Assembly (NCBI GenBank): GCA_900128585.1
Contig: LT642769.1
Location: forward strand, 1-10,963
DNA length: 10,963 bases
Direction of reading: 5' to 3'
Source of the DNA: Stramenopiles sp. TOSAG23-3
Lineage: Eukaryota; Sar
The notes below the pieces were generated by a model, which was not told the origin of the DNA, did no database searches, and saw only the letters and a list, made by a program, of their open reading frames with translations. Shown piece by piece: positions 1 to 6,066 of the stretch (the stretch's first letter is position 1; each line of letters begins with the position of its first letter). The translations under genes and the position numbers were made by a program.

Positions 1-12
1 GTACATTAATAC

Positions 13-22
13 TAGTCGTCTA
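13..22 (+). promoter_or_regulatory. TAGTCGTCTA element upstream of gene 1
   Basis: An exact TAGTCGTCTA, followed directly by a TTATTATTA-type AT stretch. It lies about 560 nt upstream of the gene 1 ATG and on the same strand. The same 10-mer recurs at 5866-5875 (+) and 3159-3168 (-). A regulatory role is inferred only from recurrence and orientation. Confidence 0.35.
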
Positions 23-350
23 TTATTATTATACGTACTGTACACGCACATCAATCATTCGAACTAATTGAGAAAATTATTAATCTCAGAATAGCACTGT
101 GTAATATTAATACCGATATCGTTCTTCTTTTTTTCCTTTATCAGATTCAGCAGAGCATCGTATGTAATGTACAATCATCATCATCATACACAATGCACAA
201 TACCATCATCATCATCAACCAGATTTATTATTTTAATTCTTCTAATCCAATACTCTTTTGTATTTCCCTACTATTTAGATCATCACACACACAACCGAAA
301 TTCAACTAAATAGTCATAATAATAAAAAATAAAAAAAAATAAAATAATAA

Positions 351-359
351 TAGTCTCTA
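351..359 (+). promoter_or_regulatory. TAGTCTCTA variant element
   Basis: This nine-base form equals TAGTCGTCTA with the central G removed. It also occurs exactly at 5580-5588 (+) and 8630-8638 (-), the latter overlapping a longer-form copy. It lies about 225 nt upstream of gene 1 on the same strand. Function is inferred. Confidence 0.25.
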
Positions 360-387
360 CTGTATAGTACTACAGTACCTGGTACCA
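358..387. repeat. GTAC-rich palindrome cluster
   Basis: TACTGTA (358-364) and TACAGTA (371-377) form a 7-bp inverted repeat around TAGTAC, followed by the palindrome TGGTACCA (380-387). The 10-mer TACCTGGTAC at 376-385 recurs exactly at 5556-5565, so this belongs to a spacer repeat family. Confidence 0.5.
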
Positions 388-430
388 ATAACGCACGACG
401 AAGAATGACGAAGCGAAGGTCATCATGATG

Positions 431-451
431 TATATATACGAGGTCCTCGTA
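431..451 (+). promoter_or_regulatory. TATA-like box joined to an odd palindrome
   Basis: TATATATA (431-438) overlaps a perfect 15-bp inverted repeat, TACGAGG-T-CCTCGTA (437-451), with a single central base. It lies about 130-150 nt upstream of the gene 1 ATG, a plausible place for a core promoter with a dimer-binding site. No experimental support can be read from sequence. Confidence 0.4.
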
Positions 452-581
452 GAGTATAGAAGACAATTTTAAAAAAAACAAACGAATTGTATACATAGAT
501 GTTTAAAGACAACTAAAAAAACAAAAGAAACAAATATTCAACAAACAAACAACAAAAGAAAAGACGTTCGCTGCATTTACG

Positions 582-1325
582 ATGACTCTTCCAACGAGAA
601 AAGAATTGGCAGTAAGAAACAATAGGGCCAAGTCAGGGTTATCACCGGTACGGAAATCAAGGGCATGGAGCCTAGACATGACAGATTTTGGGATCCCGAC
701 GCCACTTAAAGCGCAATGCAGTTTAACGGGCTACGAAGACAGTGATGATGAGCGCGGGGACGAATCAGTGCAAAACAGTTCCTTTAATAGAAACGTTTCC
801 GAATTGCTAGATTTTGTGAACAGAGAGTTAATGCCAAACCAGCTCCATAACTTTGAAGCGTACCACGAAAATCCGCTGACAGAGCAACAAGACGAACTGA
901 ACGACCCACTGATGGATTTTGATTCCAACTTCGAGCCCGTGGATTCTGTATCCACAAATAATACCACCCTTAAAATTCTGCAACAAGTGCAAGAACTGGG
1001 CGAAATCGTGGAGAAAAACGAACGACGACGGGAACGGGCAAAGATGGTACAAAAGTGGCGGAGCCGTCGCAGACCACTTGTGCTCAGCGCCGTTGCAAAA
1101 CTGAGGATTGCGCAGGAGATGGAAGAACGATCGAACAAGTTCCACGCCGAAAGCCCCCTGGGAAGTCGGTCCGGGAGTGATGTTTTGGGTGCAGCAGAAG
1201 AGTGCAAGGTACCTGAACGCTGCTCAAGCAATCCTCTAAGATCCTGCCTGAAACGGCACCGGGATTCCTATTCTCTGACCAACGATGGGGCCCGGAAAAG
1301 GGTACGTATCCATAGCTTCAAATGA
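582..1325 (+). CDS. Unrecognised basic protein with a PP1-docking-like C-terminus
   Basis: A 247-residue intact frame from the first in-frame ATG (A at -3) to TGA. I do not recognise the family. The N-terminus (1-45) is basic and Ser/Pro-containing; residues 50-62 are a short acidic patch (YEDSDDERGDE). A predicted helix runs from about 128 to 180, with very basic stretches (NERRRERAK, WRSRRR). The C-terminus has SCLK at 221-224 and KRVRI at 239-243. These resemble, in the usual order, the SILK and RVxF motifs with which regulators such as KNL1 and inhibitor-2 bind protein phosphatase 1, although Cys replaces Ile and Ile replaces Phe. No signal peptide or membrane segment is seen, so a nuclear or cytosolic protein is likely. 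AATAAA begins five bases after the stop. It is probably a real gene because it is long, has an ATG start and matches the GC level of the other genes, but the function is unknown. Confidence 0.75.
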   Translation: MTLPTRKELAVRNNRAKSGLSPVRKSRAWSLDMTDFGIPTPLKAQCSLTGYEDSDDERGDESVQNSSFNRNVSELLDFVNRELMPNQLHNFEAYHENPLTEQQDELNDPLMDFDSNFEPVDSVSTNNTTLKILQQVQELGEIVEKNERRRERAKMVQKWRSRRRPLVLSAVAKLRIAQEMEERSNKFHAESPLGSRSGSDVLGAAEECKVPERCSSNPLRSCLKRHRDSYSLTNDGARKRVRIHSFK

Positions 1326-1329
1326 AACA

Positions 1330-1335
1330 AATAAA
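1330..1335 (+). terminator. AATAAA poly(A) signal candidate for gene 1
   Basis: AATAAA begins five bases after the gene 1 TGA. The setting is AT-rich, so chance occurrence is possible, but the very short distance from the stop is repeated behind gene 6. Confidence 0.4.
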
Positions 1336-1786
1336 AGGAGAACACAAACAAAAAATTCGGTACTTCTGTAAAAAAACACCAAAACTTAATGTTGAGTCTT
1401 CAGTGATTCCGTGAAGTTTTTAGATGGTATTTTTTCTAATTTAAATGGTATCATTAAATATACGGAAACCTTTAATATTTTGGACAAAAGGAGCAGATTT
1501 ATTTTAAATACACATAAATAACAGCCAATTTTCTTGTTTTTTAAATACACATATAAATTTTTAAATAACCGCCAGTATTTTGTTTTTAAAAACAAATTAT
1601 TTAATAAATGAGTTGAGGATTAAAATGTTATTTTATCTTTGAAGATAAATATAATTTTTTTGCGTTTGTATCTTCTGTCGATACGCGAGTAAAATGATTA
1701 CTGTGCTCTCCCTATTGCATCCCGCGATTGCCCTCAATCCACAACGAGGGAAAGCCCCCATTTTTTTTTTTCTTTGTCGGATGAAG
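1336..1786. other. Convergent AT-rich spacer between genes 1 and 2
   Basis: No gene is supported; the minus-strand open frames here are Lys/Leu/Ile-rich products of AT-rich DNA. It contains the imperfect duplication at 1502-1574 and an 11-base T run at 1761-1771 just behind the gene 2 stop. No AGTCGTC element is seen, as expected for a spacer with no promoter. Confidence 0.6.
1502..1574. repeat. Imperfect tandem duplication
   Basis: TTTTAAATACACATA occurs at 1502-1516 and 1539-1553. The partner words AAATAACAGCCA (1516-1527) and AAATAACCGCCA (1563-1574) follow each copy, the second after an extra AT-rich insertion. It looks like an old local duplication in the shared 3' flank of genes 1 and 2. 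Confidence 0.55.
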
Positions 1787-3010
1787 TCAGCTGTCCATTT
1801 GCATTGCAGTTTCGGAGAACTTATAATCCAGCTGGTCATCCAGGAGCGAATGGCACAAAATGCTGCTAATGCTCAGCATTTTGAATGGCTTTTTATGCTG
1901 CAAGAATTTCGCCACGGTCGGAATCGTATTTGTGATGTAAAAGGTTTCTAACAAGGACTCTCCCGTCTCTGGGTCCGGGAAAAATTTCCTGTAGCTTTCA
2001 TTGGGAAAAACAGGGTGGGTAACGTAGGCACTGACTTTCGCTGCCCCCAACTTCAAACAGCACTTTACACACTCTAATATGGTCCCTCCGGTTTGGATTA
2101 AATCGTCGATTATGATGACATGTTTGCCTGCCGGGTCACCCTCGGCTACTCGAACGACGCGTTTCTCTCCCTCCCTGCGCTTATCGCAGACAATTTGCTC
2201 GAACATATCAAATTTGGCGTGGAAGCGTTTCCACGCACCATTGTCTGGAAAAGCTATGGCAATTTCGTCGGTTCCATTTTGGAGGTTTACTCGTATCTCT
2301 TCCAGAAGCAGCCAGATCGCAGACTTCAGCTGAACCAGCACGTTGTCGCTGAAGTAAAACTTCTCTTGTAGCGCATGAATGTCCAGGATTTGAATCGTGG
2401 GCGGACCAGTGGCACACAGTGGGGTCGCATTCAGCATGCGCGCCAAACTCATCGCGGTGGCAACCTCACCAGGCCTCGATATGCGGTCCATGGTCCCGGT
2501 CGCAAAATAAGGAACTATTATTTTATAGTTCCGAGCCCGGTACTTTGCGATTTCATAAATCACGCTCAGCTGCTTGAACACTACACTTGGGGAGTGAAAC
2601 GAAGCCAGAAAACAGCACGAGTTCTGTTTGATCATGTTGTGGTCGTCCAAGAACAAATTTGGCCACCCGTCCGCGAAACTATTGAAGTGGCACTTACCCA
2701 GTACTATCTCGCCGTTACACAGCAGGGCCATCTCTTTCGCCACGGACTCCATTTCCGGACAGTAGAACAACAGTATCTTGTTGCTGTTTTGCGTGTTTCT
2801 AGCAGGATGGGTTGAAAAGTACTTCGACCGGTACACACCGGAGTGAGTACTGCTCCTTGATCTATTGGGCGACTCCGACCTCTTTAAAGGTTCCGAGGCA
2901 GTCCGCATAATAGCCCCCCAACTTGTTCTCGCGGGAGGGGTTGCCGAGCGGGGGGGCACGGTCCCTTCCATTTCTACGGGCGAAGTCCAGTCGGTGAGTT
3001 GTTCAGCCAT
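1787..3010 (-). CDS. PRS: Class II ribose-phosphate pyrophosphokinase (PRPP synthetase, plant PRS3/PRS4 type)
   Basis: Transfers diphosphate from a nucleoside triphosphate to ribose 5-phosphate, giving PRPP for nucleotide, His and Trp synthesis. The ATG at 3010 gives 407 residues; an in-frame TTG three codons earlier is not a likely eukaryotic start. The core begins near residue 77 (KILLFYC) and follows the plant class II pattern: FADGWPNLF, LASFHSPSVVF, FATGT (169-173), DIHALQEKFYF (210-220), FPDNGAWKRF (254-263), the flexible-loop DKRR (276-279) and the PRPP-binding loop VIIIDDLIQTGGT (298-310). YVTHPVFP and FYITNT follow. Spinach isozymes 3 and 4 of this class need no phosphate and accept several triphosphates; the same is inferred here. 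An N-terminal extension of about 76 residues is Ser/Arg-rich in its second half and may carry targeting information. Gene 3 lies upstream on the same strand, with a 319-nt spacer. Confidence 0.95.
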   Translation of the reverse strand: MAEQLTDWTSPVEMEGTVPPRSATPPARTSWGAIMRTASEPLKRSESPNRSRSSTHSGVYRSKYFSTHPARNTQNSNKILLFYCPEMESVAKEMALLCNGEIVLGKCHFNSFADGWPNLFLDDHNMIKQNSCCFLASFHSPSVVFKQLSVIYEIAKYRARNYKIIVPYFATGTMDRISRPGEVATAMSLARMLNATPLCATGPPTIQILDIHALQEKFYFSDNVLVQLKSAIWLLLEEIRVNLQNGTDEIAIAFPDNGAWKRFHAKFDMFEQIVCDKRREGEKRVVRVAEGDPAGKHVIIIDDLIQTGGTILECVKCCLKLGAAKVSAYVTHPVFPNESYRKFFPDPETGESLLETFYITNTIPTVAKFLQHKKPFKMLSISSILCHSLLDDQLDYKFSETAMQMDS

Positions 3011-3158
3011 CGGTTGCAAAACAATAAAGGGTATTTGGCAACGATCAACCTATGTCTTCTTCGATTTCAAGCATATACGTTTTCCAACGTTGAATCGAAC
3101 TTATTATCATTGTGTCAGACTAGATAATATGCACAATCGTGGTATAAATAATATATTG

Positions 3159-3168
3159 TAGACGACTA
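3159..3168 (-). promoter_or_regulatory. TAGTCGTCTA element upstream of gene 2
   Basis: The exact 10-mer lies on the minus strand, the strand of gene 2, about 149 nt upstream of its ATG. It is followed by CAATATATTATTTATA, a TATA-like stretch. This is the closest element-to-gene spacing in the window and the best argument for a promoter role. Confidence 0.4.
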
Positions 3169-3180
3169 CTCGTGTCATTA

Positions 3181-3210
3181 ACCTGTACCGTACAGGTAAT
3201 AATACCGGTA
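3181..3210. repeat. 17-bp odd palindrome with adjacent TACCGGTA
   Basis: ACCTGTAC and GTACAGGT form a perfect 8-bp inverted repeat around one C (3181-3197), flanked by A on both sides. The palindrome TACCGGTA follows at 3203-3210. A one-base centre does not favour a tight hairpin and is more like a dimer-binding site. Confidence 0.5.
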
Positions 3211-3230
3211 GTACCGGAACCAACAAAACC

Positions 3231-3236
3231 TTTATT
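3231..3236 (-). terminator. AATAAA poly(A) signal candidate for gene 3
   Basis: TTTATT on the plus strand reads AATAAA on the minus strand, about 95 nt after the gene 3 TAA. The position is plausible, but the AT-rich context lowers confidence. Confidence 0.35.
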
Positions 3237-3329
3237 AGTATACCATAATATCATAGTTGTAATAACACATACAATATTACCTATTAATTATTCATTATAC
3301 TTTTCAGATCCCCTTCGCTTCTTATATTT

Positions 3330-5060
3330 TTACATGATCATTGGAAAAGACGGCCTTTTGGATGTGTACAATGCACTGTATTTAACTTTTCCAGACCGAT
3401 TGTCAACGGAACCATGCGTTTTTGTCTTTCGTTTAGACCTTCTGGGCGCCCCATAAGCTTGCTGGGTGGATCGCCTGAGCTTCTTCTTAATGTTCAGCTT
3501 CGTATTACTTTTGGAACGTGGCTCGGAGTGGAACCTGTTGGCGGGTGGAAAGTTCTGCAGTCCTCGGGCAATAGATTGTTGGACGCTCTGTTGCATCATT
3601 ACCTGCTTTCGTAATTGAGCGTTACTTTCTGCTAGTTTTGAAAACAACAATTTTTCTGCCTTGGGAGCTGCCTGCTCCACAGGTTCTGGTACTGATTTTA
3701 GGGATAGGCCTGACGCAGAAATGTAGTCGTTCGGGAGCTGGAGAAGTTGGCTGGACATGCTCTCGGGGTCCAATTTGTTTTCTCTTGGGTCGGAAAATTC
3801 TATCTCCCGGCTAAATTCGTTCTCCTGCTCGGCGGTCGATTCTACTATGTTTTCCGTTACCTTCTGCCGTTTGTCTGCATTTCCAAAAGACGCTCCTCGG
3901 TCGTACCGCTGGTCCTCTTCGTTATTGTTCGGGGACGCCGGGGCAATTGTGTTCTGCGCAAACTTTGGTAATTGGTCAGCCCCGTCGGCCTTTAAGCTGT
4001 CGCTCGAAATGCCGAGAATAGTTAATTTGCGGGACAGGGAGGCTTCGCGAATGGCCAATGTTTTCTCTCTCGCAAGCAGCGCTTGCTCGCACGCCTGCAG
4101 TGCTCGCTCCTTGGCCCCCAATCGCTGCTCTTTGTCCTTGACGGCGGCATGCATTCTTCTGACGGAGTCAGGGATTGCATTTTGGAACCCTTCCAGACTA
4201 TTTCGAGCCTCACCGTAGGCCTTTGGCCCACCAATGGAAGCCCCGATGCTTGGTAGAGACGGCGATGCTTTCATAGACAAAAATTGGCGGAGCGAAGGAG
4301 ACTTGCTCGAGGGTAAACTAGGGAAAGTGCGCTTGTTTTGGGCGGGTTTGCTGGGGAATCTACTGACGCGGTTACTAAAACTGGGTGGTCGCATGGCCGT
4401 AGCAGATTTTAATTGCTTCTTCTTCTTGTTGCGCTTTGCGACGACGCTCTTTGAATTTCCACGAAGCTTCTTCTTTCCCTTTCTGGAGCTCCTTCTTGAT
4501 TTTCCATCTTCTTGTGGGTCTTCAATCTGCTGAGGGTCAAGGGAGCGCTTCGAAAGACGCTTCGCGCCGAAATTTCTCCAATTCTTTCGCGGGACTGTGA
4601 TGTTCGGTTTGGGGGGGAAAATCAAAGTGGGGGCGTCGAATACCTTGGGCTTTCCATGCTGCATGGTTTGCTTCGGTTTGCTGTCTTTTCCAGCGTTTGC
4701 TCGCTCGGGTTTTAATATTTGTTTCTCATCCTTCGGTGTTATGCTCTCCTCTTTCGCGCCGCCTTCCATGATGCTTTGCCACATTTTCTGGCGAGAATCG
4801 GGGTCCAGTGCCCACTGAGCGTCGTCGCCATCGTCGTCTTCCGAAGTTTTCTTAGGAGACTCCTTCCCTGTTTCTATTGTTTCATTCTGAATATGCCCTT
4901 CGTTATTGTCTGCCAAAGGCAGTGGAGGTGGCAGTGGCAGGGATGTTCCAAGCACACTGTCGCTGCTTTCCTCTAGGGGCTCTTTCGAGGGAGACACTTC
5001 AGTCAAGTCTTCAAAATCGTCCTCAAAGTCTTCGTCACTATAACACTCGTCCGAGGACAT
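3330..5060 (-). CDS. Unrecognised acidic/basic protein with a heptad coiled coil
   Basis: The first ATG, at 5060 in a good context (ACC before ATG), gives 576 residues. The frame stays open upstream to about 5288 but has only GTG there. I do not recognise the family. The N-terminus is very acidic (YSDEDFEDDFED, 7-18), a composition often seen at the ends of ciliary and centrosomal proteins, which is only a weak hint. A Pro/Leu-rich patch (41-49) and a second acidic stretch (74-80) follow, then a WALDPDSRQKMW segment (83-94). Residues 186-218 are strongly basic. Residues 310-344 make five consecutive seven-residue units with Glu at position 2 and Leu at position 5, a short coiled coil. A second possible helix lies at 464-500. 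The tail (505-570) is Lys/Arg-rich. Much of the rest is Ser/Pro-rich and probably disordered. A scaffold, cytoskeletal or nucleic-acid-associated role would fit; none can be assigned. Confidence 0.75.
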   Translation of the reverse strand: MSSDECYSDEDFEDDFEDLTEVSPSKEPLEESSDSVLGTSLPLPPPLPLADNNEGHIQNETIETGKESPKKTSEDDDGDDAQWALDPDSRQKMWQSIMEGGAKEESITPKDEKQILKPERANAGKDSKPKQTMQHGKPKVFDAPTLIFPPKPNITVPRKNWRNFGAKRLSKRSLDPQQIEDPQEDGKSRRSSRKGKKKLRGNSKSVVAKRNKKKKQLKSATAMRPPSFSNRVSRFPSKPAQNKRTFPSLPSSKSPSLRQFLSMKASPSLPSIGASIGGPKAYGEARNSLEGFQNAIPDSVRRMHAAVKDKEQRLGAKERALQACEQALLAREKTLAIREASLSRKLTILGISSDSLKADGADQLPKFAQNTIAPASPNNNEEDQRYDRGASFGNADKRQKVTENIVESTAEQENEFSREIEFSDPRENKLDPESMSSQLLQLPNDYISASGLSLKSVPEPVEQAAPKAEKLLFSKLAESNAQLRKQVMMQQSVQQSIARGLQNFPPANRFHSEPRSKSNTKLNIKKKLRRSTQQAYGAPRRSKRKTKTHGSVDNRSGKVKYSALYTSKRPSFPMIM

Positions 5061-5402
5061 GGTACGAAACAATGTCCTCTGGCCTACCGTTACCGCAAAA
5101 ACTCTGCTGGTGTAGAACAGTACAGAAAATAAACAGAGGCCGAAACTTGCGATTCTACACACAGAATATGAACAAAAAACAGTTTCCACGTAATAAGAAA
5201 TATTAATCCGACATTGCTTATCACCCCAATCTACGAATCTGTTCTTCTTATTCTCGTAGTCCAGTCTTCTTTCTTTCTCCTTCTTTTTTTATTACGTTCT
5301 TCTTCTTCTTAATCTCCTTTTTCTACTATGGTATATCTATGCTATTATATTATTAATAATAATATTAAATTTGAACAACAACCGCTACGTTCTTATTACA
5401 GA

Positions 5403-5437
5403 ACGTACTGTACTAATATTGAAATACCAGTACTGTA
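5403..5437. repeat. GTAC-family repeats
   Basis: ACGTACTGTAC (5403-5413) is an exact copy of bases 33-43, and TACTGTA recurs at 5431-5437 and 358-364. These link the gene 1 upstream region to the gene 3/4 divergent region as members of one spacer repeat family. Confidence 0.5.
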
Positions 5438-5529
5438 GTTTGTTTTATACCTCTCCTTCTTCTTCTTCTTCGCAGTTTTTTTTTTCTTTTTTTTTTCCAA
5501 CGTTATTATATACGTACGAGTAGACTACC

Positions 5530-5574
5530 GGTATTAATACCAAGGTACGGTACAATACCTGGTACAGTACCAGG
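5530..5574. repeat. Palindrome cluster with 17-bp odd palindrome
   Basis: GGTATTAATACC (5530-5541) is a perfect 12-bp palindrome. GGTACGGTAC (5544-5553) recurs at 5732-5741. CCTGGTAC and GTACCAGG (5558-5574) form a perfect 8-bp inverted repeat around one A, flanked by A on both sides like the copy at 3181-3197. Confidence 0.55.
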
Positions 5575-5579
5575 AACCG

Positions 5580-5588
5580 TAGTCTCTA
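5580..5588 (+). promoter_or_regulatory. TAGTCTCTA variant element
   Basis: An exact copy of the short variant, on the plus strand like gene 4 but about 480 nt upstream of its ATG, directly behind the 5558-5574 palindrome. Function is inferred from recurrence only. Confidence 0.25.
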
Positions 5589-5707
5589 ATGAAAATCCAA
5601 AATCCTGAAGAAAGAAGAAGAAAGAAAAGATGGTTTTGTTGAGTTGAGATGAGGTAAGGGTTGAGAAGGAGGGTTAATAAAAAAATAAAAAATAATATAA
5701 TTTAAAA

Positions 5708-5716
5708 TAGACGACT
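5708..5716 (-). promoter_or_regulatory. AGTCGTCTA element upstream of gene 3
   Basis: Minus-strand AGTCGTCTA, followed by TTTTAAATTATATTATT. It points toward gene 3, although its ATG is about 650 nt away; a long leader or a leader intron would be needed if this marks the promoter. Confidence 0.3.
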
Positions 5717-5865
5717 CCCGCCTTCGTATTCGGTACGGTACGTGGAGTACGGTATTATAATACAACAATACCAAGTATATTTTATTCATCTTCTTCTTCT
5801 TTATTTTATTAGTCCTAATTAGTTTTATTATTTTTTTATTTGTGAATGAATGATAGAATACATAA

Positions 5866-5875
5866 TAGTCGTCTA
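5866..5875 (+). promoter_or_regulatory. TAGTCGTCTA element upstream of gene 4
   Basis: The exact 10-mer on the plus strand, about 190 nt upstream of the gene 4 ATG and followed by ATAATACACAC. It sits 150 bp from the oppositely oriented gene 3 copy, so the two point away from each other toward their genes. Confidence 0.4.
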
Positions 5876-5990
5876 ATAATACACACTGTGCTTGAAGAGT
5901 TGAAAACAAAACTGAATAATAAATAGAAAATGATAATGATTAAGAATTTAAATGTTAGCCCTGTATATTTACAAATTCCTGGTTTTGCTT

Positions 5991-6010
5991 CGTGTGTGTG
6001 TGCGCGCGCG
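5991..6010. other. Alternating pyrimidine-purine tract (Z-DNA type)
   Basis: Twenty consecutive bases alternate pyrimidine and purine as a TG block running into a CG block. Such tracts are the classic sequence able to adopt Z-DNA under negative supercoiling. It ends 56 nt before the gene 4 ATG, in the probable leader or core promoter. Confidence 0.6.
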
Positions 6011-6066
6011 AGTTTGCGGGTTGAATGCTCCACATTTGTGTACTTTGCTGGATTCAATAATAGTAT

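Larger units (their letters stand above)
1..581. other. AT-rich upstream region of gene 1
   Basis: No convincing gene is visible here; the only open frame, on the minus strand at 314-496, is low-complexity. The stretch holds ATC/CAT microsatellite blocks near 174-216, A/T runs near 318-350, a GTAC-rich palindrome cluster at 358-387, a TATATATA at 431-438 fused to a perfect odd palindrome at 437-451, and an A/C-rich leader from about 505 to 581. A five-codon upstream open frame (ATG 499-501, TAA 514-516) would lie in the leader if transcription starts before it. Confidence 0.6.
3011..3329. other. Spacer between tandem genes 3 and 2
   Basis: AT-rich, with no gene seen. On the minus strand, in order, it holds an AATAAA for gene 3 (3231-3236), the palindrome cluster at 3181-3210, the TAGTCGTCTA element (3159-3168) and a TATA-rich stretch (about 3142-3158) about 135-150 nt before the gene 2 ATG. 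Confidence 0.6.
5061..6066. other. Divergent 1-kb spacer between genes 3 and 4
   Basis: No gene is supported; the minus-strand frame at 5586-5909 is Ile/Tyr/Phe-rich AT translation. The spacer holds TTC/CT pyrimidine tracts (5450-5471 and 5476-5498), an AT palindrome near 5348-5361, the GTAC repeat family (5403-5437, 5530-5574, 5731-5752), back-to-back AGTCGTC elements (5708-5716 on minus, 5866-5875 on plus) and a Z-DNA-type tract at 5991-6010. Confidence 0.6.

Noticed and set aside
174-216. ATC/CAT repeats as a CRISPR-like or structured array
   Set aside because: They are a simple trinucleotide microsatellite with no spacer-repeat structure.
314-496. 60-codon minus-strand open frame as a small membrane protein
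   Set aside because: Its hydrophobic end comes from an A/T-rich run; there is no other support.
3011-3019. Start of gene 2 at TTG 3019
   Set aside because: The first codon is TTG; the ATG three codons later (3010) is the normal eukaryotic start.
5450-5476. Pyrimidine tract ending in CAG as a plus-strand 3' splice site
   Set aside because: It is followed by another T tract with no coding sequence, so nothing would be spliced in.
5586-5909. 107-codon minus-strand open frame as a gene
   Set aside because: The translation is dominated by Ile, Tyr, Phe, Lys and Ser from AT-rich and TTC-repeat DNA, with no domain, and it overlaps the spacer repeats.
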